A stretch of 64,000 nt of DNA, taken from positions 124,001 to 188,000 of the forward strand of contig NZ_JBHLWB010000003.1 in assembly GCF_042433055.1 (NCBI RefSeq). Reading direction: 5' to 3'. This DNA comes from Gallibacterium trehalosifermentans. Lineage in GTDB: Bacteria > Pseudomonadota > Gammaproteobacteria > Enterobacterales > Pasteurellaceae. How positions within the stretch are numbered: the stretch's first letter is position 1; the number at the start of each line of letters is the position of its first letter. A program made the position numbers and the translations under genes. Positions 18,272 to 27,569 of this stretch are shown here, piece by piece. The notes below the pieces were generated by a model. It saw only the letters and a program-made list of their open reading frames with translations. It had not been told where the DNA came from and did no database searches.

Positions 18272-18844
18272 ATGAAAAAGCTTTTTGTTATTGCGTTAGG
18301 TGCATTAGCTGTCGCTTCAGTAGCAAGTGCAGAAGTATATGTACAAGGTAATTTAGGCTATTCAAAGCTTAAAACAACAGGTCTTGATTATAGTGATTTT
18401 AATAAAAGTAATTTACAACCGAGTGTTGCCGTTGGTTACAAAATGGGAGATTGGCGTGCTGCGCTAGATTATACGCATTATGGTAAAGCGAGCAGCAGCT
18501 ATCAAGATGATGACGTAAAAGGTCAAGCAAAACTTAAAGCGCAAGGGGTAGGGCTTTCTGCTATTTATGATATTGATGTTAATAGTGTAGTGAAACCTTA
18601 TGTCGGTGCACGTGTATCAATTAATAGTGTAAAAATCACAGATACATATGTTAAGAATAATGTAAATTATCATGTTACAGAATCTGCAACTAAATTAGGC
18701 TACGGTGCAATGGTTGGTGCAAATTACGGTTTAGCGCCAAATTTAGATCTTGATGCTGCGTTAGAATATAACCGTTTAGGTAATTTTGAAGGGGTGAAAT
18801 TAAACCAATATGGTTTAAAAGTAGGTCTTAAATATTCATTCTAA
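18272..18844 (+). CDS. Opacity-family outer-membrane beta-barrel protein
   Basis: Small outer-membrane protein, 190 residues, with a signal peptide MKKLFVIALGALAVASVASA and alternating amphipathic strands ending in an aromatic residue (LKVGLKYSF), the outer-membrane sorting signal. Motifs such as YVQGNLGYSKLKTTG and KPYVGARVSINSVK fit the eight-stranded opacity/OmpA-like porin group. Strong ribosome site (ATAGGAGAAA). It is monocistronic with its own terminator. The specific function, for example adhesion, cannot be read from sequence. Confidence 0.85.
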   Translation: MKKLFVIALGALAVASVASAEVYVQGNLGYSKLKTTGLDYSDFNKSNLQPSVAVGYKMGDWRAALDYTHYGKASSSYQDDDVKGQAKLKAQGVGLSAIYDIDVNSVVKPYVGARVSINSVKITDTYVKNNVNYHVTESATKLGYGAMVGANYGLAPNLDLDAALEYNRLGNFEGVKLNQYGLKVGLKYSF

Positions 18845-18867
18845 TATTTTTTAAACGTCTGTATATA

Positions 18868-18897
18868 AAGTGCAAACTTAGCGGTTTGCACTTTTTT
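18868..18897 (+). terminator. Terminator of the opacity-family gene
   Basis: Ten-base perfect stem (AAGTGCAAAC / GTTTGCACTT), 6-base loop, then a T run. Confidence 0.9.
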
Positions 18898-18909
18898 CTT
18901 GCCTAAAAT

Positions 18910-18937
18910 CTTGAAATTTCTTTTTTTACACCTATTT
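18910..18937 (+). promoter_or_regulatory. Sigma-32 promoter of htpG
   Basis: CTTGAAA (18910-18916), 13-bp spacer, ACCTATTT (18930-18937). The -35 is perfect and the -10 matches at most positions of CCCCATNT. Spacing is the same as in the clpB promoter in this window. Confidence 0.7.
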
Positions 18938-18999
18938 TACCCAACCGATATTTGGCGATAATTGCCACGATGTAGTTTGATAATCAAAAGGGAAAATAT

Positions 19000-20886
19000 A
19001 TGAGTAAGAATCAAGAAACGAGAGGCTTTCAATCAGAAGTGAAACAGCTTCTGCAATTAATGATCCATTCACTTTATTCAAACAAAGAAATTTTCTTAAG
19101 AGAGTTGATCTCTAATGCGTCAGATGCGGCTGATAAATTGCGCTTTAAAGCATTATCTGCCCCAGAGTTATATGAGGGGAATGGTGATTTAAAAGTTCGT
19201 ATTAGTTTTGATGCGGATAAAGGGACATTAACCATTAGTGATAATGGGATTGGAATGACCCGTGAACAAGCGATTGAGCATCTCGGTACGATTGCGAAAT
19301 CAGGTACGAAAGAATTCCTTTCTTCATTAGGAGCAGAACAAGCAAAAGATAGCCAACTTATTGGACAATTTGGTGTCGGTTTCTATTCTGCGTTTATTGT
19401 GGCGGATAAAGTTAACGTAAAAACGCGTGCTGCGGGTGTTAGCGCTGATCAAGGTGTGTTATGGGAATCTGCTGGAGAAGGTGAATTTAGTGTTGCAGAT
19501 ATTGAGAAGCAAGATCGTGGTACAGAAATCACCCTCCATTTACGTGAAGATGAAAAAGAATTCCTCAATGAATGGCGTTTGCGTGAAATTATCGGTAAAT
19601 ATTCAGACCATATCGGCTTGCCAGTTGAAATTTTAACGAAAGAGTATGATGAAGAAGGGAAGGAAACTGGCGTTAAATGGGAAAAAATTAATAAAGCGCA
19701 AGCACTTTGGACACGCTCAAAATCAGACATTAGTGATGAAGAATATAAAGAATTTTATAAGCATTTAAGCCACGATTTTGCCGATCCAATGTTATGGGCG
19801 CATAATAAAGTAGAGGGAAATCAAGAATATACCAGCTTACTTTATTTACCAGCGAAAGCGCCTTGGGATCTTTTCAATCGTGAACAAAAACACGGTTTAA
19901 AACTTTATGTGCAGCGTGTGTTTATTATGGACGATGCTGAACAGTTTATGCCGAATTATTTACGCTTTATCAAAGGATTAATTGATTCCAATGATTTGCC
20001 GTTAAATGTTTCACGTGAAATTTTGCAAGATAACAAAGTTACTGCCGCATTGCGTAAAGCGTTAACAAAACGTGCGTTAGGTATGCTAGAAAAATTAGCC
20101 AAAGATGAAGATCAAACTAAATATCAACAATTCTGGCAAGAATTTGGCTTAGTCTTGAAAGAAGGTCCAGCAGAAGATCCTGCGAATAAAGAGGAGATTG
20201 CTAAATTATTGCGCTTTGCCTCAACGCATAACGATAGTAGTGAACAAACGGTTTCCTTGCTAGATTATGTTGCCAGAATGAAAGAGGGGCAAAAAGCCAT
20301 CTACTATATTACGGCAGATAGCTATATGGCAGCGAAAAATAGCCCACATTTAGAGATCTTTAACAAGAAAGGTATCGAAGTTTTATTACTTTCTGATCGT
20401 ATTGATGAATGGATGTTGAGCTATTTGACAGAGTTTGACGGTAAAGCGTTACAAACGATTACGAAATCAGATCTTGATTTAGGTGATTTAGCTGATAAAG
20501 AGGAAGAGGATAAGCAAAAAGAAGAAGCACAGGAATTTGCCTCTTTTATTGAACGTGTGAAAACATTATTAGGGGAACGTGTGAAAGATGTACGTTTAAC
20601 CCACCGTTTAAGTGAAACACCTGCGATTGTTTCAACGGATAATGATCAGATGACAACACAAATGGCAAAATTGTTTGCTGCAGCAGGACAAAAAATGCCA
20701 GAAGTAAAATACACATTTGAACTCAACCCTGAACATCGTTTAATTAAGAAAGTCGCTGATATTGCAGATGAGCAACAATTTGCAGAATGGGTAGAACTCT
20801 TGTTTGATCAAGCATTACTTGCTGAACGAGGTACGTTAGAAAATCCAGCAGCGTTTATTAAACGTATTAATCAGTTGTTAGCATAA
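19000..20886 (+). CDS. htpG: Molecular chaperone HtpG (bacterial Hsp90)
   Basis: ATP-dependent cytoplasmic chaperone, 628 residues, close to E. coli HtpG. The GHKL ATPase domain has [14 protein letters not shown] (about residue 33), DNGIGMT and [11 protein letters not shown]. The middle domain contains [19 protein letters not shown] and the catalytic-loop arginine in VSREILQ. The C-terminal dimerisation domain ends with [12 protein letters not shown] sigma-32 promoter lies about 60-90 bp upstream and a terminator directly follows. Confidence 0.97.
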   Translation: MSKNQETRGFQSEVKQLLQLMIHSLYSNKEIFLRELISNASDAADKLRFKALSAPELYEGNGDLKVRISFDADKGTLTISDNGIGMTREQAIEHLGTIAKSGTKEFLSSLGAEQAKDSQLIGQFGVGFYSAFIVADKVNVKTRAAGVSADQGVLWESAGEGEFSVADIEKQDRGTEITLHLREDEKEFLNEWRLREIIGKYSDHIGLPVEILTKEYDEEGKETGVKWEKINKAQALWTRSKSDISDEEYKEFYKHLSHDFADPMLWAHNKVEGNQEYTSLLYLPAKAPWDLFNREQKHGLKLYVQRVFIMDDAEQFMPNYLRFIKGLIDSNDLPLNVSREILQDNKVTAALRKALTKRALGMLEKLAKDEDQTKYQQFWQEFGLVLKEGPAEDPANKEEIAKLLRFASTHNDSSEQTVSLLDYVARMKEGQKAIYYITADSYMAAKNSPHLEIFNKKGIEVLLLSDRIDEWMLSYLTEFDGKALQTITKSDLDLGDLADKEEEDKQKEEAQEFASFIERVKTLLGERVKDVRLTHRLSETPAIVSTDNDQMTTQMAKLFAAAGQKMPEVKYTFELNPEHRLIKKVADIADEQQFAEWVELLFDQALLAERGTLENPAAFIKRINQLLA

Positions 20887-20897
20887 TAAGATGTTAT

Positions 20898-20925
20898 AAA
20901 CCCACCGTTTGGTGGGTTTAGTTTA
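20898..20925 (+). terminator. htpG terminator
   Basis: AAACCCACC-GTTT-GGTGGGTTT hairpin with T-rich tail, 12 bp after the htpG stop. Confidence 0.88.
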
Positions 20926-20968
20926 TTAATACAGTTTTTTAATCTGTTTTTTGTGTGGATTGAGATTT

Positions 20969-21294
20969 AGGTTTCGCCCTAAAGAGCGACTTCATTTTTT
21001 TGCTTGTGCAAAAAAACGAAGCAAAAAAAGCACGCCCTAGTGCCTTGCTATTTCCTCATTTCGTCAATATTTTTCGGGCGGCAAAAAACTGATATTTTTC
21101 TTCGCAAAGCTCAGAAAAATTAGACGTTTTTTGCCTAAAAATCTTTCCTGCATTCGGGTAAGGCACAAGGGAACCTTTTCTTTTCCTTTATTTTCTTTGG
21201 GCAAGCAACGATAAAAAGCGATCGCTTTTTGAGTACTGCTTGCAGCGACCCAAAGGGTGAACAAGTGAGCTGAGCGAACTTGCGAATAAAAAGT
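20969..21294. repeat. Dispersed modular repeat, copy C (right end lost)
   Basis: Left terminal repeat at 20969-20989 has one mismatch (AAAGAGCGA). The core is in the same orientation as copy B, followed by the module with AAAAAGCGATCGCTTTTTG and GCTTGCAGCGACCC. The right terminal repeat is missing; homology stops at about GCGAATAAAAAGT, some 20 bp before the radC stop. It lies between the convergent genes htpG and radC. Confidence 0.8.
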
Positions 21295-21314
21295 AGAGAA
21301 AATAAAAATACTCC

Positions 21315-21977
21315 CTACCCCATTAAACCCTCTTCACAAAATGAAAAAACTTTATTCTTACCAACAATTAAATGATCTAATACCTTAACATCAATTAATT
21401 GGCATATATTTTTAATTTCTTTCGTTATTTCAATGTCTTGTGTGCTGGGTGTAACAATGCCTGAAGGGTGATTATGAGACAGAATTAGCGCAGCAGCATT
21501 ATGTTGTAATGCCGATTTAATAATTTCTCGTGGGTGAATTTGCGTACTATTAATAGTTCCCTGAAATAATACTTCTTTTTGGATAAGGTGATGTTGATTA
21601 TCTAAAAAGAGAACCACAAATATCTCTCGTTGCTGCATACTTAGTTCACTTTGCATATACAGTTTCGCAAATTCGATATTATTAAACACAGGTTGTTGCT
21701 TTAATTCTTCTGATAAATAACGTTTTGTCATTTCAATACAGGCTTGTAGTTGAATATATTGAGTAATGCCCAACCCTTTGACTTGGCAAAATTCTATTTC
21801 TGATGCACTGAGTAATTCACGTAAAGATCCAAAATGTGTTAATGCTTGTTCGGCTAATGCCATGACAGAACAATTTTTAAATCCAGTACGTAGAAAAATA
21901 GCGAGTAGTTCTTGATCGCTTAAACTTGTTGCACCTTGTTGTAATAATTTTTCACGAGGCATTAATTTAGACATCAT
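21315..21977 (-). CDS. radC: RadC family (JAB-domain) protein
   Basis: RadC/YeeS-type protein of 220 residues. An N-terminal helix-hairpin-helix-like part (LPREKLLQ... LLSASEIEFCQVKGLG) precedes a JAB/MPN+ metalloprotease-like domain with EVLFQGTINSTQIHPREI, the metal site HNHPSG and the downstream Asp in PSTQDIEIT. Despite the name a role in DNA repair is not established; the biochemical function is unknown. It is divergent from coaBC, the usual neighbour in gammaproteobacteria. AAGGA precedes two adjacent ATG codons. Confidence 0.93.
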   Translation of the reverse strand: MMSKLMPREKLLQQGATSLSDQELLAIFLRTGFKNCSVMALAEQALTHFGSLRELLSASEIEFCQVKGLGITQYIQLQACIEMTKRYLSEELKQQPVFNNIEFAKLYMQSELSMQQREIFVVLFLDNQHHLIQKEVLFQGTINSTQIHPREIIKSALQHNAAALILSHNHPSGIVTPSTQDIEITKEIKNICQLIDVKVLDHLIVGKNKVFSFCEEGLMG

Positions 21978-22180
21978 AGATCCTTATAAAAATGGATAAA
22001 AAATAAATGTAGGTGAAGCTAAATTGTGTGAGGTAGAGATAAACTTTTTTTTGTGAAGAGGATCGTAAAGTTGAAAAAAATCATATTTTGTTTGAATAAC
22101 CCCCGCAGTAAATTGGCAGGTTAGGAAATATCCAGTAGAATGGCTTATCTTTTGTTGATTTTTCTAGAGGTTATCAACGC

Positions 22181-23410
22181 GTGGATAATTATCTCCAACA
22201 GAAACGTATTCTTGTCGGTATTACTGGTGGAATTGCGGCTTATAAAACGATTGAATTGATTCGTTTGTTACGCAAGCAAGATGCAGAAGTCAGAGTCGTT
22301 TTAACTGAAGCCGCTGCGCATTTTGTTTCCCCTCTTACACTACAAGCGATTTCAGGTAATGCGGTATCGCAATCACTTTTTGATCCACAAGCTGAGTTAG
22401 CAATGGGACATATTGAGTTAGCTAAGTGGGCTGATGCGCTCATCATTGCTCCTGCGACAGCCGACTTTTTAGCACGTTTAAATTTAGGCTTGGCGAGTGA
22501 TCTCTTAACGACATTATGTTTAGCGACTAAAGCGCCGATTTTTATTGCACCTGCAATGAATCAACAAATGTATGCACAATCAGTGGTGCAGCAACATTTA
22601 GCTAGTTTACGCCAACGAGGCATTAATATTATTGGTCCGAATAGTGGTGAACAAGCGTGTGGTGATGTTGGTGCTGGTAGAATGTCAGAACCAGCTGAGA
22701 TTTTTGCTGCATTATCTGCAAGTTTTGTTACAGCAAAACCATTATTAGGATTAAAGGTGGCGATTACCGCAGGTCCAACACAAGAAGCGATTGATCCTGT
22801 TCGTTATATTTCTAATTATAGTTCTGGCAAAATGGGATATGCGATAGCAGAGGCGTTTGCAAAACAAGGGGCGATAGTAACGTTGATTAGTGGACCAGTA
22901 AATTTAACTCCACCTCAAGATGTGAATGTCATTAAGGTAACAACCGCACAACAGATGTGGGAACAATCAATGAGTGCAGCAGTAACACATCAGATTTTTA
23001 TTGGTTGTGCAGCGGTCGCAGATTATCGGGTTGCAGATATTGCCCCTCAAAAAATTAAGAAGAGTGGTGATGAAATAACATTAAAATTAGTGAAAAATCC
23101 TGATATTATTGCCGACGTTGGTCATCTTACTGCACAACGTCCATTTACTGTTGGGTTTGCTGCAGAAACACAAGATGTTGAAAACTATGCTAAAGATAAG
23201 TTAGTTCGTAAACGTTTAGATTTAATTTGTGCGAATGATGTATCGATTGCGGGGCAAGGCTTTAGTAGTGATCATAATGCGTTACAGCTCTTTTGGGCAG
23301 ATGGTAACGTTAGTTTACCGTTAACGGATAAACAGCACCTCGCAGAACAATTAGTCAACCTTATTATTAATCTCTATCAAAAAACAAACCATAATGATGA
23401 AAAAAATTGA
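22181..23410 (+). CDS. coaBC: Bifunctional phosphopantothenoylcysteine decarboxylase / synthetase
   Basis: Two coenzyme A biosynthesis steps in one protein: CoaB joins 4'-phosphopantothenate with cysteine and CoaC decarboxylates the product. The CoaC flavoprotein half (residues about 1-190) has [16 protein letters not shown], the active-site His in [10 protein letters not shown] and the substrate-binding PAMN in [12 protein letters not shown]. The CoaB half (about 190-409) has [20 protein letters not shown] and the KIKK loop. The start is GTG, with AGAGG about 12 bases upstream. The stop overlaps dut. Confidence 0.95.
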   Translation: MDNYLQQKRILVGITGGIAAYKTIELIRLLRKQDAEVRVVLTEAAAHFVSPLTLQAISGNAVSQSLFDPQAELAMGHIELAKWADALIIAPATADFLARLNLGLASDLLTTLCLATKAPIFIAPAMNQQMYAQSVVQQHLASLRQRGINIIGPNSGEQACGDVGAGRMSEPAEIFAALSASFVTAKPLLGLKVAITAGPTQEAIDPVRYISNYSSGKMGYAIAEAFAKQGAIVTLISGPVNLTPPQDVNVIKVTTAQQMWEQSMSAAVTHQIFIGCAAVADYRVADIAPQKIKKSGDEITLKLVKNPDIIADVGHLTAQRPFTVGFAAETQDVENYAKDKLVRKRLDLICANDVSIAGQGFSSDHNALQLFWADGNVSLPLTDKQHLAEQLVNLIINLYQKTNHNDEKN

Positions 23411-23849
23411 TGTCAAAATTCTTGATGCACGTATTGGCAACGAGTTTCCGTTACCAAGTTATGCAACTGAAGGATCGGCGGGTCTTGATTTGCGTGCTTT
23501 AATAGATGAAAAAATTATTTTACAACCAGGGGAAACTCGCTTAATTCCAACTGGACTCGCTATTTATATTGCGGATCCAAATTTAGCAGCAGTGATTTTG
23601 CCTCGTTCTGGATTAGGGCATAAGCACGGTATTGTATTAGGCAATTTGGTCGGATTAATTGACTCAGATTACCAAGGTCCTTTAATGATTTCAGCATGGA
23701 ATCGTAGTGAGCAACCTTTTACGATTGAAGTAGGAGATCGTATTGCACAGCTTGTTTTTGTGCCAGTAGTGCAAGCCGAATTTAATATTGTAACTGATTT
23801 TGAACAAACAGAACGAGGCAATGGTGGATTTGGTCATACAGGAAAATAA
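23394..23849 (+). CDS. dut: Deoxyuridine 5'-triphosphate nucleotidohydrolase
   Basis: dUTPase: hydrolyses dUTP to dUMP and pyrophosphate, which keeps uracil out of DNA and supplies thymidylate synthesis. It has 151 residues, a normal length for the homotrimer. Family motifs are GSAGLDLRA (motif 1), [11 protein letters not shown] (2), [11 protein letters not shown] (3), RIAQLVFVP (4) and [10 protein letters not shown] (5). The start overlaps the coaBC end by 17 bp, with an alternative ATG three bases later. slmA overlaps its 3' end. Confidence 0.97.
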   Translation: MMKKIDVKILDARIGNEFPLPSYATEGSAGLDLRALIDEKIILQPGETRLIPTGLAIYIADPNLAAVILPRSGLGHKHGIVLGNLVGLIDSDYQGPLMISAWNRSEQPFTIEVGDRIAQLVFVPVVQAEFNIVTDFEQTERGNGGFGHTGK

Positions 23850-24453
23850 ACCGAAAAAGACAGTTGAAAAACGTTCTTTAGCAGCAAGGCGACAACAAGT
23901 ATTAACGATTGTTGCCCATTTGCTCCATTCAGAACAAGGTATGGAGCGAATTACAACGGCAAAATTAGCAGAAGCTGTCGGTGTATCTGAAGCCGCACTA
24001 TATCGTTATTTTCCGAATAAAACAAAAATTTTTGAGGCATTGATTGAGCAAATTGAAACTGTATTGTTGCAACGTATTACGCAGTCAATGAAGATGCAGA
24101 CGGATACCAAAATGCGTGTACACGATATTTTGCAGATGGTATTAACTTTTGCTCAGAAAAATCCAGGATTAACTCGTATTTTAACTGGGCATGCCTTGAT
24201 GTTTGAAGATAAGTCGCTGCAACTAAGAGTTGCTGCTTTTTTTGATCGTTTGGAATTGCAATTAGTCAATGTATTGCAGATGCGTAAGTTACGAGAAGGA
24301 CGAGGATTTAACGTTGATGAACGAGTTATCGCAGGGCATTTAGTATTGTTATGTGAAGGGCAGTTTATGCGTTATGTCCGTTCTAATTTTCGCCATTCTC
24401 CAAGCCAAAATTTTGCAGTACAGTGGCAATTAATTGAACCGCTTTTTGATTAA
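23821..24453 (+). CDS. slmA: Nucleoid occlusion factor SlmA, TetR family
   Basis: DNA-bound inhibitor of FtsZ ring formation over the nucleoid. N-terminal TetR helix-turn-helix is [25 protein letters not shown] (split here only by residue count; roughly residues 37-62). The rest is the dimerisation and FtsZ-interaction domain. I choose ATG 23821, preceded by GAGG and giving 210 residues; an in-frame TTG at 23800 would add seven residues. It overlaps dut by 29 bp, the conserved coaBC-dut-slmA order. Confidence 0.92.
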   Translation: MVDLVIQENKPKKTVEKRSLAARRQQVLTIVAHLLHSEQGMERITTAKLAEAVGVSEAALYRYFPNKTKIFEALIEQIETVLLQRITQSMKMQTDTKMRVHDILQMVLTFAQKNPGLTRILTGHALMFEDKSLQLRVAAFFDRLELQLVNVLQMRKLREGRGFNVDERVIAGHLVLLCEGQFMRYVRSNFRHSPSQNFAVQWQLIEPLFD

Positions 24454-24459
24454 GTAAAA

Positions 24460-24699
24460 ATGATTATTCCTTGGGAACAGCTAAGCGAAACGGCGTTGCG
24501 TAATATCGTACAAAGTTTTATTTTACGTGAAGGTACGGATTATGGGGTACGAGAGTTGAGTCTATCTGAAAAAGAAGGGCGATTACTCAAACAGATTAAA
24601 TCTGGTCAAGTTGTGATTGTGTGGTCTGAGCTACATCAATCACTAGACCTTAAAGAAAAACAGGTATTTTTAAGACAAGCTGAGAAAAATATGCTATAA
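24460..24699 (+). CDS. yheU: YheU family (UPF0270) small protein
   Basis: Conserved 79-residue cytoplasmic protein of unknown function. The family features MIIPWEQLSETALRNIV and LREGTDYGVRELSL are clear. It lies 6 bp after slmA and 45 bp before crp. In E. coli yheU is also found in the crp neighbourhood. No enzymatic motif is visible. Confidence 0.9.
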   Translation: MIIPWEQLSETALRNIVQSFILREGTDYGVRELSLSEKEGRLLKQIKSGQVVIVWSELHQSLDLKEKQVFLRQAEKNML

Positions 24700-24744
24700 A
24701 AACAGAGTTTTAAAGTTTTATTTAATTTCAATAGTGTTGGTGGT

Positions 24745-25413
24745 ATGGATATGAAAGAAGAAATTGAAATGCAACATGATGATACAGGAATTACTCATGC
24801 AAATGATCCAACGTTAGAATGGTTTTTATCTCATTGCCACATTCACAAATATCCCTCAAAAAGTACCCTGATCAATGCAGGTGAAAAAGCAGAAACACTC
24901 TATTATTTAATCAAAGGATCGGTTGCGGTTTTGGTAAAAGATGATGAAGGCAAAGAGATGATCCTTTCCTATTTAAGTCAAGGGGAGTTTTTTGGGGAAC
25001 TGGGGTTATTTGATGAGGTGAAAGTTCGTACTGCATGGGTAAAAGCGAAAAGTACCTGTGAAGTTGCGGAAATTTCTTATAAGAAGTTTCGCCAATTAAT
25101 CCAAGTCAACCCAGAAATATTGATGTATTTAACCGCTCAGTTAGCACGCCGCTTGCAAAATACCTCTAAACAAGTGAGTAATCTTGCCTTTTTAGATGTA
25201 ACGGGCAGAATTGCACAGACATTATTACACCTTGCTAAAATGCCAGAAGCAATGACCCACCCAGAAGGAATGCAAATTAAAATTACTCGGCAAGAGATAG
25301 GACAAATTGTTGGTTGTTCTCGTGAAACGGTTGGACGTATTTTGAAAATGTTAGAAGATCAAGGTTTGATCTCTGCGCATGGTAAAACGATAGTTGTTTA
25401 CGGTACAAGATAA
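24745..25413 (+). CDS. crp: cAMP receptor protein
   Basis: Global catabolite activator. The 222-residue protein aligns with Haemophilus Crp, including a short N-terminal extension compared with E. coli. cAMP-binding residues are in [11 protein letters not shown] and VRTAWVKA, where the Ser of E. coli RSAW is Thr. The C-terminal recognition helix is [14 protein letters not shown]. Predicted CRP sites upstream of srlA, the fimbrial operon and the two sulfatase operons are likely targets. No convincing self-regulatory site is visible upstream. Confidence 0.96.
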   Translation: MDMKEEIEMQHDDTGITHANDPTLEWFLSHCHIHKYPSKSTLINAGEKAETLYYLIKGSVAVLVKDDEGKEMILSYLSQGEFFGELGLFDEVKVRTAWVKAKSTCEVAEISYKKFRQLIQVNPEILMYLTAQLARRLQNTSKQVSNLAFLDVTGRIAQTLLHLAKMPEAMTHPEGMQIKITRQEIGQIVGCSRETVGRILKMLEDQGLISAHGKTIVVYGTR

Positions 25414-25450
25414 AAGAGGATTGTGTTTATCTAACAGTAAGGAAATATTG

Positions 25451-26206
25451 ATGAAAAAAGATGAAATAGGCCATAATTTTTTAGCTCGCTTAGGTAAAAC
25501 ACGCCTCCGCCCTGGTGGTAAGCAAGGGACTGATTGGTTAATTGCAAATGCTGATTTAAATCAAGACAAAAAAGTACTTGAAGTTGCTTGTAATATGGGA
25601 ACTACTGCTATTGCATTGGCAAATCAATTTGGTTGCCAGATAGAGGGTGTCGATTTAGATGAACAAGCATTAGCGAAAGCACAGAAACAAATTACAGAAG
25701 CAAAATTAGATCATTTAATTCATGTACAACGAGCAAATGCGATGAAATTGCCTTTTGCAGATAATTCGTTTGATGTGGTGATTAATGAAGCAATGTTGAC
25801 GATGTTGCCGTTAGAAGCAAAGCAAAAAGCAGTTGCCGAATATTTTCGCGTTTTGAAACCAGGTGGCTTTTTATTAACACATGATGTGATGTTATTAGAA
25901 CAAAATGTTGATGAAATTTTGGCAACATTGCGTAATGTGATTAATGTTAGTGTAACACCTTTGACCAAAGAAGCTTGGAAATCATTATTTAATGATGCAG
26001 GTTTTAGTAATGTTGATACCTATTCGGGTGAAATGACATTATTATCGCCAAAAGGTATGATTCACGATGAGGGGGTGTTAGGAACACTAAAAATTGTGCG
26101 TAATGCCTTGAAATCAGAAAACCGAGCGACTTTCCAAAAGATGTTTAAGTTCTTTAATGATCCGCAAAATAAACTACATTTTATTGTAGTATGTAGCCAG
26201 AAATAA
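25451..26206 (+). CDS. Class I SAM-dependent methyltransferase, unknown substrate
   Basis: Cytoplasmic Rossmann-fold methyltransferase of 251 residues. It has motif I VLEVACNMGTTAIALA, the acidic end of strand 2 IEGVDLDEQ, and motif post-I FADNSFDVVINEAML, resembling the UbiE/Methyltransf_11 group. The chosen ATG has AAGGAAATATTG in front; an upstream TTG at 25394 in frame overlaps crp and is less likely. It is 37 bp after the crp stop and may be cotranscribed. Substrate is unknown. A related uncharacterised protein exists in Haemophilus, as far as I recall. Confidence 0.82.
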   Translation: MKKDEIGHNFLARLGKTRLRPGGKQGTDWLIANADLNQDKKVLEVACNMGTTAIALANQFGCQIEGVDLDEQALAKAQKQITEAKLDHLIHVQRANAMKLPFADNSFDVVINEAMLTMLPLEAKQKAVAEYFRVLKPGGFLLTHDVMLLEQNVDEILATLRNVINVSVTPLTKEAWKSLFNDAGFSNVDTYSGEMTLLSPKGMIHDEGVLGTLKIVRNALKSENRATFQKMFKFFNDPQNKLHFIVVCSQK

Positions 26207-26214
26207 ATGCAGAG

Positions 26215-26246
26215 AAACGGTCTTGATTATTCAAGACCGTTTTACT
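26215..26246 (+). terminator. Methyltransferase gene terminator
   Basis: Perfect 12-base stem (AAACGGTCTTGA / TCAAGACCGTTT), TTAT loop, T-rich end, 9 bp after the stop. A second copy of 28 bases of this terminator lies at 26633-26660 in the same orientation. Confidence 0.88.
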
Positions 26247-26287
26247 ACTAACAAACCTAGATTTAAGTAAGATCTTTATAAAATACT

Positions 26288-26565
26288 CAAAGGGTTCCCT
26301 TGTGCCTTGCCTGAATGTAGGAAAGATTTTTAGGCAAAAAACGTCTAATTTTTCGTAGAAAAATATCAGTTTTTTGCCGCCTGAAAAATCTTGACGGAAT
26401 GAGGAAATAGCAAGGCACTAGGGCGCCTTTTCTTTTCCTTTATTTGTTGCGAGCAATGACAAAAAGCAATAGCTTTTTGAGCGCTGCTTGCAGCGACCCG
26501 AAGGGTGAGCAAGTGAGCCGAGCGAACTTGCGAATAAAATGAAGTCGCCCTTTAGGGCGAAACCT
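26288..26565. repeat. Dispersed modular repeat, copy D (left end lost)
   Basis: Core oriented as in copy A (from GGTTCCCTTGTGCCTTGCC to GCAAGGCACTAGGGCG) with an intact middle. Here the module GCAATAGCTTTTTGAGCGC...GAGCAAGTGAGCCGAGCG lies on the other side of the core than in copies A-C. The right terminal repeat (26545-26565) is perfect; the left is missing. The 28 bp outside the right end (GTGAAAAAATAAACTAAAAA and following) also resemble the sequence outside the left end of copy A in complement. It lies between the convergent methyltransferase gene and trmO. Confidence 0.82.
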
Positions 26566-26632
26566 AAAGATACAATTTTAGTGAAAAAATAAACTAAAAA
26601 TTAATTAAGATGGCTTGTGTCAACAAACTAGT

Positions 26633-26660
26633 GGTCTTGATTATTCAAGACCGTTTTACT
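26633..26660 (+). repeat. Duplicated terminator hairpin flanking repeat copy D
   Basis: Twenty-eight bases (GGTCTTGA-TTAT-TCAAGACC and the T-rich tail GTTTTACT) are identical to the terminator after the methyltransferase gene and in direct orientation, on the other side of copy D. Read on the minus strand the hairpin has no T tract, so it is poorly suited as a trmO terminator. It looks like a duplication made when the element arrived. Confidence 0.75.
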
Positions 26661-27369
26661 TTGTAGTGTTAGCCAAAGAAACAACTTCAATGATCTGTGC
26701 TGAATACATTCGCCATTGAATATTAATATCCCACAATGTCATTCCATAAATTCTGTCTGTTACTTGTGTTCTTTGATAAGCAGGACGAGGATCTTGTTGT
26801 AATACTTCCGTAATTAATGCTGGCAGTGTAGGGTAATGCTCAATGAATACACTAAGTTGTTGCTGAGCTTTAGGCGTGAAATTGACATCTAGTAATCCCT
26901 CTGGTTTAGTTTGGGCAAAACCAGACTGAGCAAAAGGTTCGCTATCTGCATAGGTAAGGTAGGGTTTGATATCAAAAATAGGGGTGCCATTCACGAGATC
27001 AACACTGCCTAAATGTAATAAGACTTTATCTTTGTTAATTTCAATATGATCTAAACGTACTTTGGAAAGCCCCAGTGGATTGGGACGATGTGTCGCACGA
27101 GAAGCAAACACACCAATACGTTGATTACCGCCTAAACGAGGTGGACGTACGGTTGGCGACCATTTGCCTGTCGGAATACGATCAAATTGAAAGATGAGCC
27201 ATAAATGTGAAAATTGTTCTAATCCTCTCACACATTCAGGCACATTGTAAGGCGGAATCAGTTCTAAAATACCCGTACCATGTTTAACTAATTCAGGTTG
27301 CCGTGGTACAGAAAATTTTTCTGTATAGGGCGTATGAATAATAGCGACAGGTTGTAATTCAAGCGACAT
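26656..27369 (-). CDS. trmO: tRNA (N6-threonylcarbamoyladenosine37-N6)-methyltransferase
   Basis: TrmO/TsaA-family enzyme that methylates t6A37 of some threonine tRNAs using SAM. It has 237 residues. The beta-barrel TsaA domain (about 1-145) has [30 protein letters not shown] and [18 protein letters not shown]; a C-terminal domain with DPRPAYQ follows. The ribosome site AAGAGGT is good. The stop falls close to the duplicated terminator hairpin. Confidence 0.92.
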   Translation of the reverse strand: MSLELQPVAIIHTPYTEKFSVPRQPELVKHGTGILELIPPYNVPECVRGLEQFSHLWLIFQFDRIPTGKWSPTVRPPRLGGNQRIGVFASRATHRPNPLGLSKVRLDHIEINKDKVLLHLGSVDLVNGTPIFDIKPYLTYADSEPFAQSGFAQTKPEGLLDVNFTPKAQQQLSVFIEHYPTLPALITEVLQQDPRPAYQRTQVTDRIYGMTLWDINIQWRMYSAQIIEVVSLANTTK

Positions 27370-27569
27370 ATCTGACCTCTTATGCCAATAAATAAGTAGT
27401 TATCGTAAATCTCATTCTAACCTGAATTGACTTACTTTCTTGCGTTTGGGATTTGTTCGGAATTCACTATACAATCCAATCAATTAGGGTAAAATGACCA
27501 ACTTGTTTTATGGAACACTTTCCTTTTGCGTGCAGAGGCGCAACAAGATTAATAAGTTTAGAGAAATGA

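Noticed and set aside
8700..26565. Dispersed repeats considered as a CRISPR array or insertion sequences
   Set aside because: The copies are kilobases apart without regular spacers, and none contains a transposase-like reading frame.
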